Shown here: in pieces, positions 62,939-64,000 of the stretch
Position numbering within the stretch: the first letter of the stretch is position 1
Layout: each line of letters opens with the position of its first letter
Assembly: GCF_020621385.1 (NCBI RefSeq)
Contig: NZ_JAESVA010000001.1
Coordinates: forward strand, 1 to 64,000
Length of the DNA stretch: 64,000 nt
Origin: Acidisoma cellulosilyticum
GTDB lineage: Bacteria > Pseudomonadota > Alphaproteobacteria > Acetobacterales > Acetobacteraceae
Reading direction: 5' to 3'
Notes under the pieces: model-generated
Told to the model about the DNA's origin: nothing
Databases searched by the model: none
What the model saw: the letters and a program-made list of their open reading frames with translations, nothing else
Translations under genes and position numbers: made by a program

Positions 62939-64000
62939 ATGGCGACGCGGCATTGGCTTATGGCCCTAGCGGCCGGTATTGGGATGGGTGGCGCACTCGG
63001 CGCCTCCCCCCGCGCATTGGCGGCGGATGACGGCGGCACGCTGACCATTTCCGACGCGCAGTTCCTGTGGACCTGCGGTTTCAGCCCCTATAATTCATCC
63101 TCGAACTTCCTGGCAGTCGGGCCGGTTTACGAAACCCTGATGTTCGTGAACACGCTGCAGAGTGCCAAGACGACGCCCTGGCTTGCGACCGATTATAGCT
63201 GGAGCGCGGATAAGAAGGTTCTAACCTTCACCATGCGCCATGGCGTGAAATTCACCGACGGCACGGATCTGACTCCGTCGGACGTCGTCTTCACCTTCAA
63301 CATGCTCAAGAAATATCCGGCGCTCGACCTCAATACCATCTGGTCGCAGCTGACCAGCGTGGCGCAGAGCGGTGACGACAAGGTTGTCTTTACCTTCAAG
63401 ATCCCGGCCGTGCCCTATTTCTACTATGTCGCCGATCAGGTCGGCATTGTGCCCGAACATATCTGGAGCAAGGTCAAGGACCCGACCACCTTCGTCGACG
63501 CGACGCCGATCGGCACCGGCCCCTACACGATCAGCCGCTGCACGCCGCAGGATGTCAGCTACACGCGCAATCCGAATTACTGGCAGCCCGGCCTGCCCAA
63601 GATCGCGCATATCGAATACCCGGCCTTCACCACCAACCCGCCCGCGAACCAGGTTCTGGCGACCGGACAGGCGCAGTGGGGCGGCCAGTTCATTCCGAAT
63701 ATCAAGACCGAATACATGTCCAAGGACAAAGACAATCACTACTGGTATCCGCCGGTCGTGAATGTCGCGATGTTCATCAACCAGACCAATCCGATCCTGA
63801 AGGATGTCGCGGTCCGTAAAGCGCTGGTCTATGCTTTGGACAAGAAACGCATCGCCATGATCGGCGAATATGGTTATGAGCCCCCGGCCAATCAGGCCGG
63901 CATCGTGACGCCGACTTTCGAAAGCTGGTTGGACAAGAAGCAGCTGGCAGAGGCCGGCTATACATACGACCCCAAGAAGGCGATCGCGATCCTGGAACAG
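62939..64000 (+). CDS. Peptide/nickel-type ABC transporter substrate-binding protein (partial)
   Basis: The gene starts at ATG 62939 with TGGAGA six bases upstream and runs open to the window edge (354 codons). Residues 1-30 are a signal peptide (LMALAAGIGMGGALGAS, cleavage near ALAA). The mature part is family 5 extracellular binding protein: VYETLMFVNT, FTMRHGVKFTDGTDLTPSDV, GTGPYTISRCTPQDVSYTRN and KDVAVRKALVYALDKKRIA. The family takes up oligopeptides, nickel or sugars such as glycosides. The permease and ATPase genes should lie beyond the window. Confidence 0.88.
   Translation, partial: MATRHWLMALAAGIGMGGALGASPRALAADDGGTLTISDAQFLWTCGFSPYNSSSNFLAVGPVYETLMFVNTLQSAKTTPWLATDYSWSADKKVLTFTMRHGVKFTDGTDLTPSDVVFTFNMLKKYPALDLNTIWSQLTSVAQSGDDKVVFTFKIPAVPYFYYVADQVGIVPEHIWSKVKDPTTFVDATPIGTGPYTISRCTPQDVSYTRNPNYWQPGLPKIAHIEYPAFTTNPPANQVLATGQAQWGGQFIPNIKTEYMSKDKDNHYWYPPVVNVAMFINQTNPILKDVAVRKALVYALDKKRIAMIGEYGYEPPANQAGIVTPTFESWLDKKQLAEAGYTYDPKKAIAILEQ

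Overview
The window is GC-rich, gene-dense DNA from a Gram-negative alphaproteobacterium. The short proline--tRNA ligase, the RNase E with an acidic insert in its S1 domain, the single LolC/E-type protein and the OxyR/katA pair all fit that class. The gene mix, with many ABC and MFS transporters and sugar or polyol enzymes, suggests Rhodospirillales and possibly Acetobacteraceae, but the family is inference only. I see no rRNA, tRNA, CRISPR array, prophage or insertion sequence. The window looks like chromosome with a core housekeeping centre and accessory flanks.

Layout. 0-6.7 kb: a truncated DeoR regulator, a 58-residue secreted His-rich peptide, a membrane diguanylate cyclase, a porin, a DUF1345 membrane protein, an AGE-family sugar isomerase and a stand-alone response regulator. 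6.7-9.5 kb: a probable operon of iron alcohol dehydrogenase, AttM/BlcC-like lactonase and isochorismatase-like hydrolase. 9.6-11.6 kb: cysK and cysE. 12.4-16.5 kb: a four-gene ABC importer operon. 16.8-25.4 kb: radical SAM protein, DUF427, carbonic anhydrase beside a hydrolase remnant, a GlxA-type AraC regulator broken by one amber codon, DeoR, nudK, photolyase and small membrane proteins. 25.4-46.1 kb is the housekeeping core: dnaE, an aldo/keto reductase with divergent TetR, a Bcr-type exporter, proS-lolC-lolD, an acyltransferase, rne, amidase, PBP1A and prfB. 46.3-54.4 kb: a bestrophin-like protein, emrAB, divergent oxyR/katA and a Tat-exported ABM-domain protein. 54.7-64 kb: an AI-2E family transporter and a minus-strand cluster (DeoR, BtpA/SgcQ, FGGY kinase, DadA-like oxidoreductase, amidase) facing a divergent SDR and a peptide-type ABC binding protein that runs off the window.

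Regulation readable in the sequence. A two-part OxyR-type site lies between oxyR and katA. Two matching palindromes lie between the aldo/keto reductase and tetR. A 22-bp perfect palindrome sits upstream of emrAB with no regulator gene beside it. A likely minus-strand small RNA near 37.1-37.2 kb has an exposed CCTCCC anti-Shine-Dalgarno linker and a strong terminator. A family of hairpin repeats (core TCCGCGCA-loop-TGCGCGGA, ends GGGTAG/CTACCC) recurs at gene 3' ends.

Items most worth a second look: AIDA-adhesin-like repeats on the cytoplasmic tail of EmrA, the amber-split GlxA regulator, the CCTCCC small RNA, the BtpA-kinase-DadA-amidase cluster of unknown substrate, and an RF2 gene that keeps what looks like the scar of the usual programmed frameshift site.
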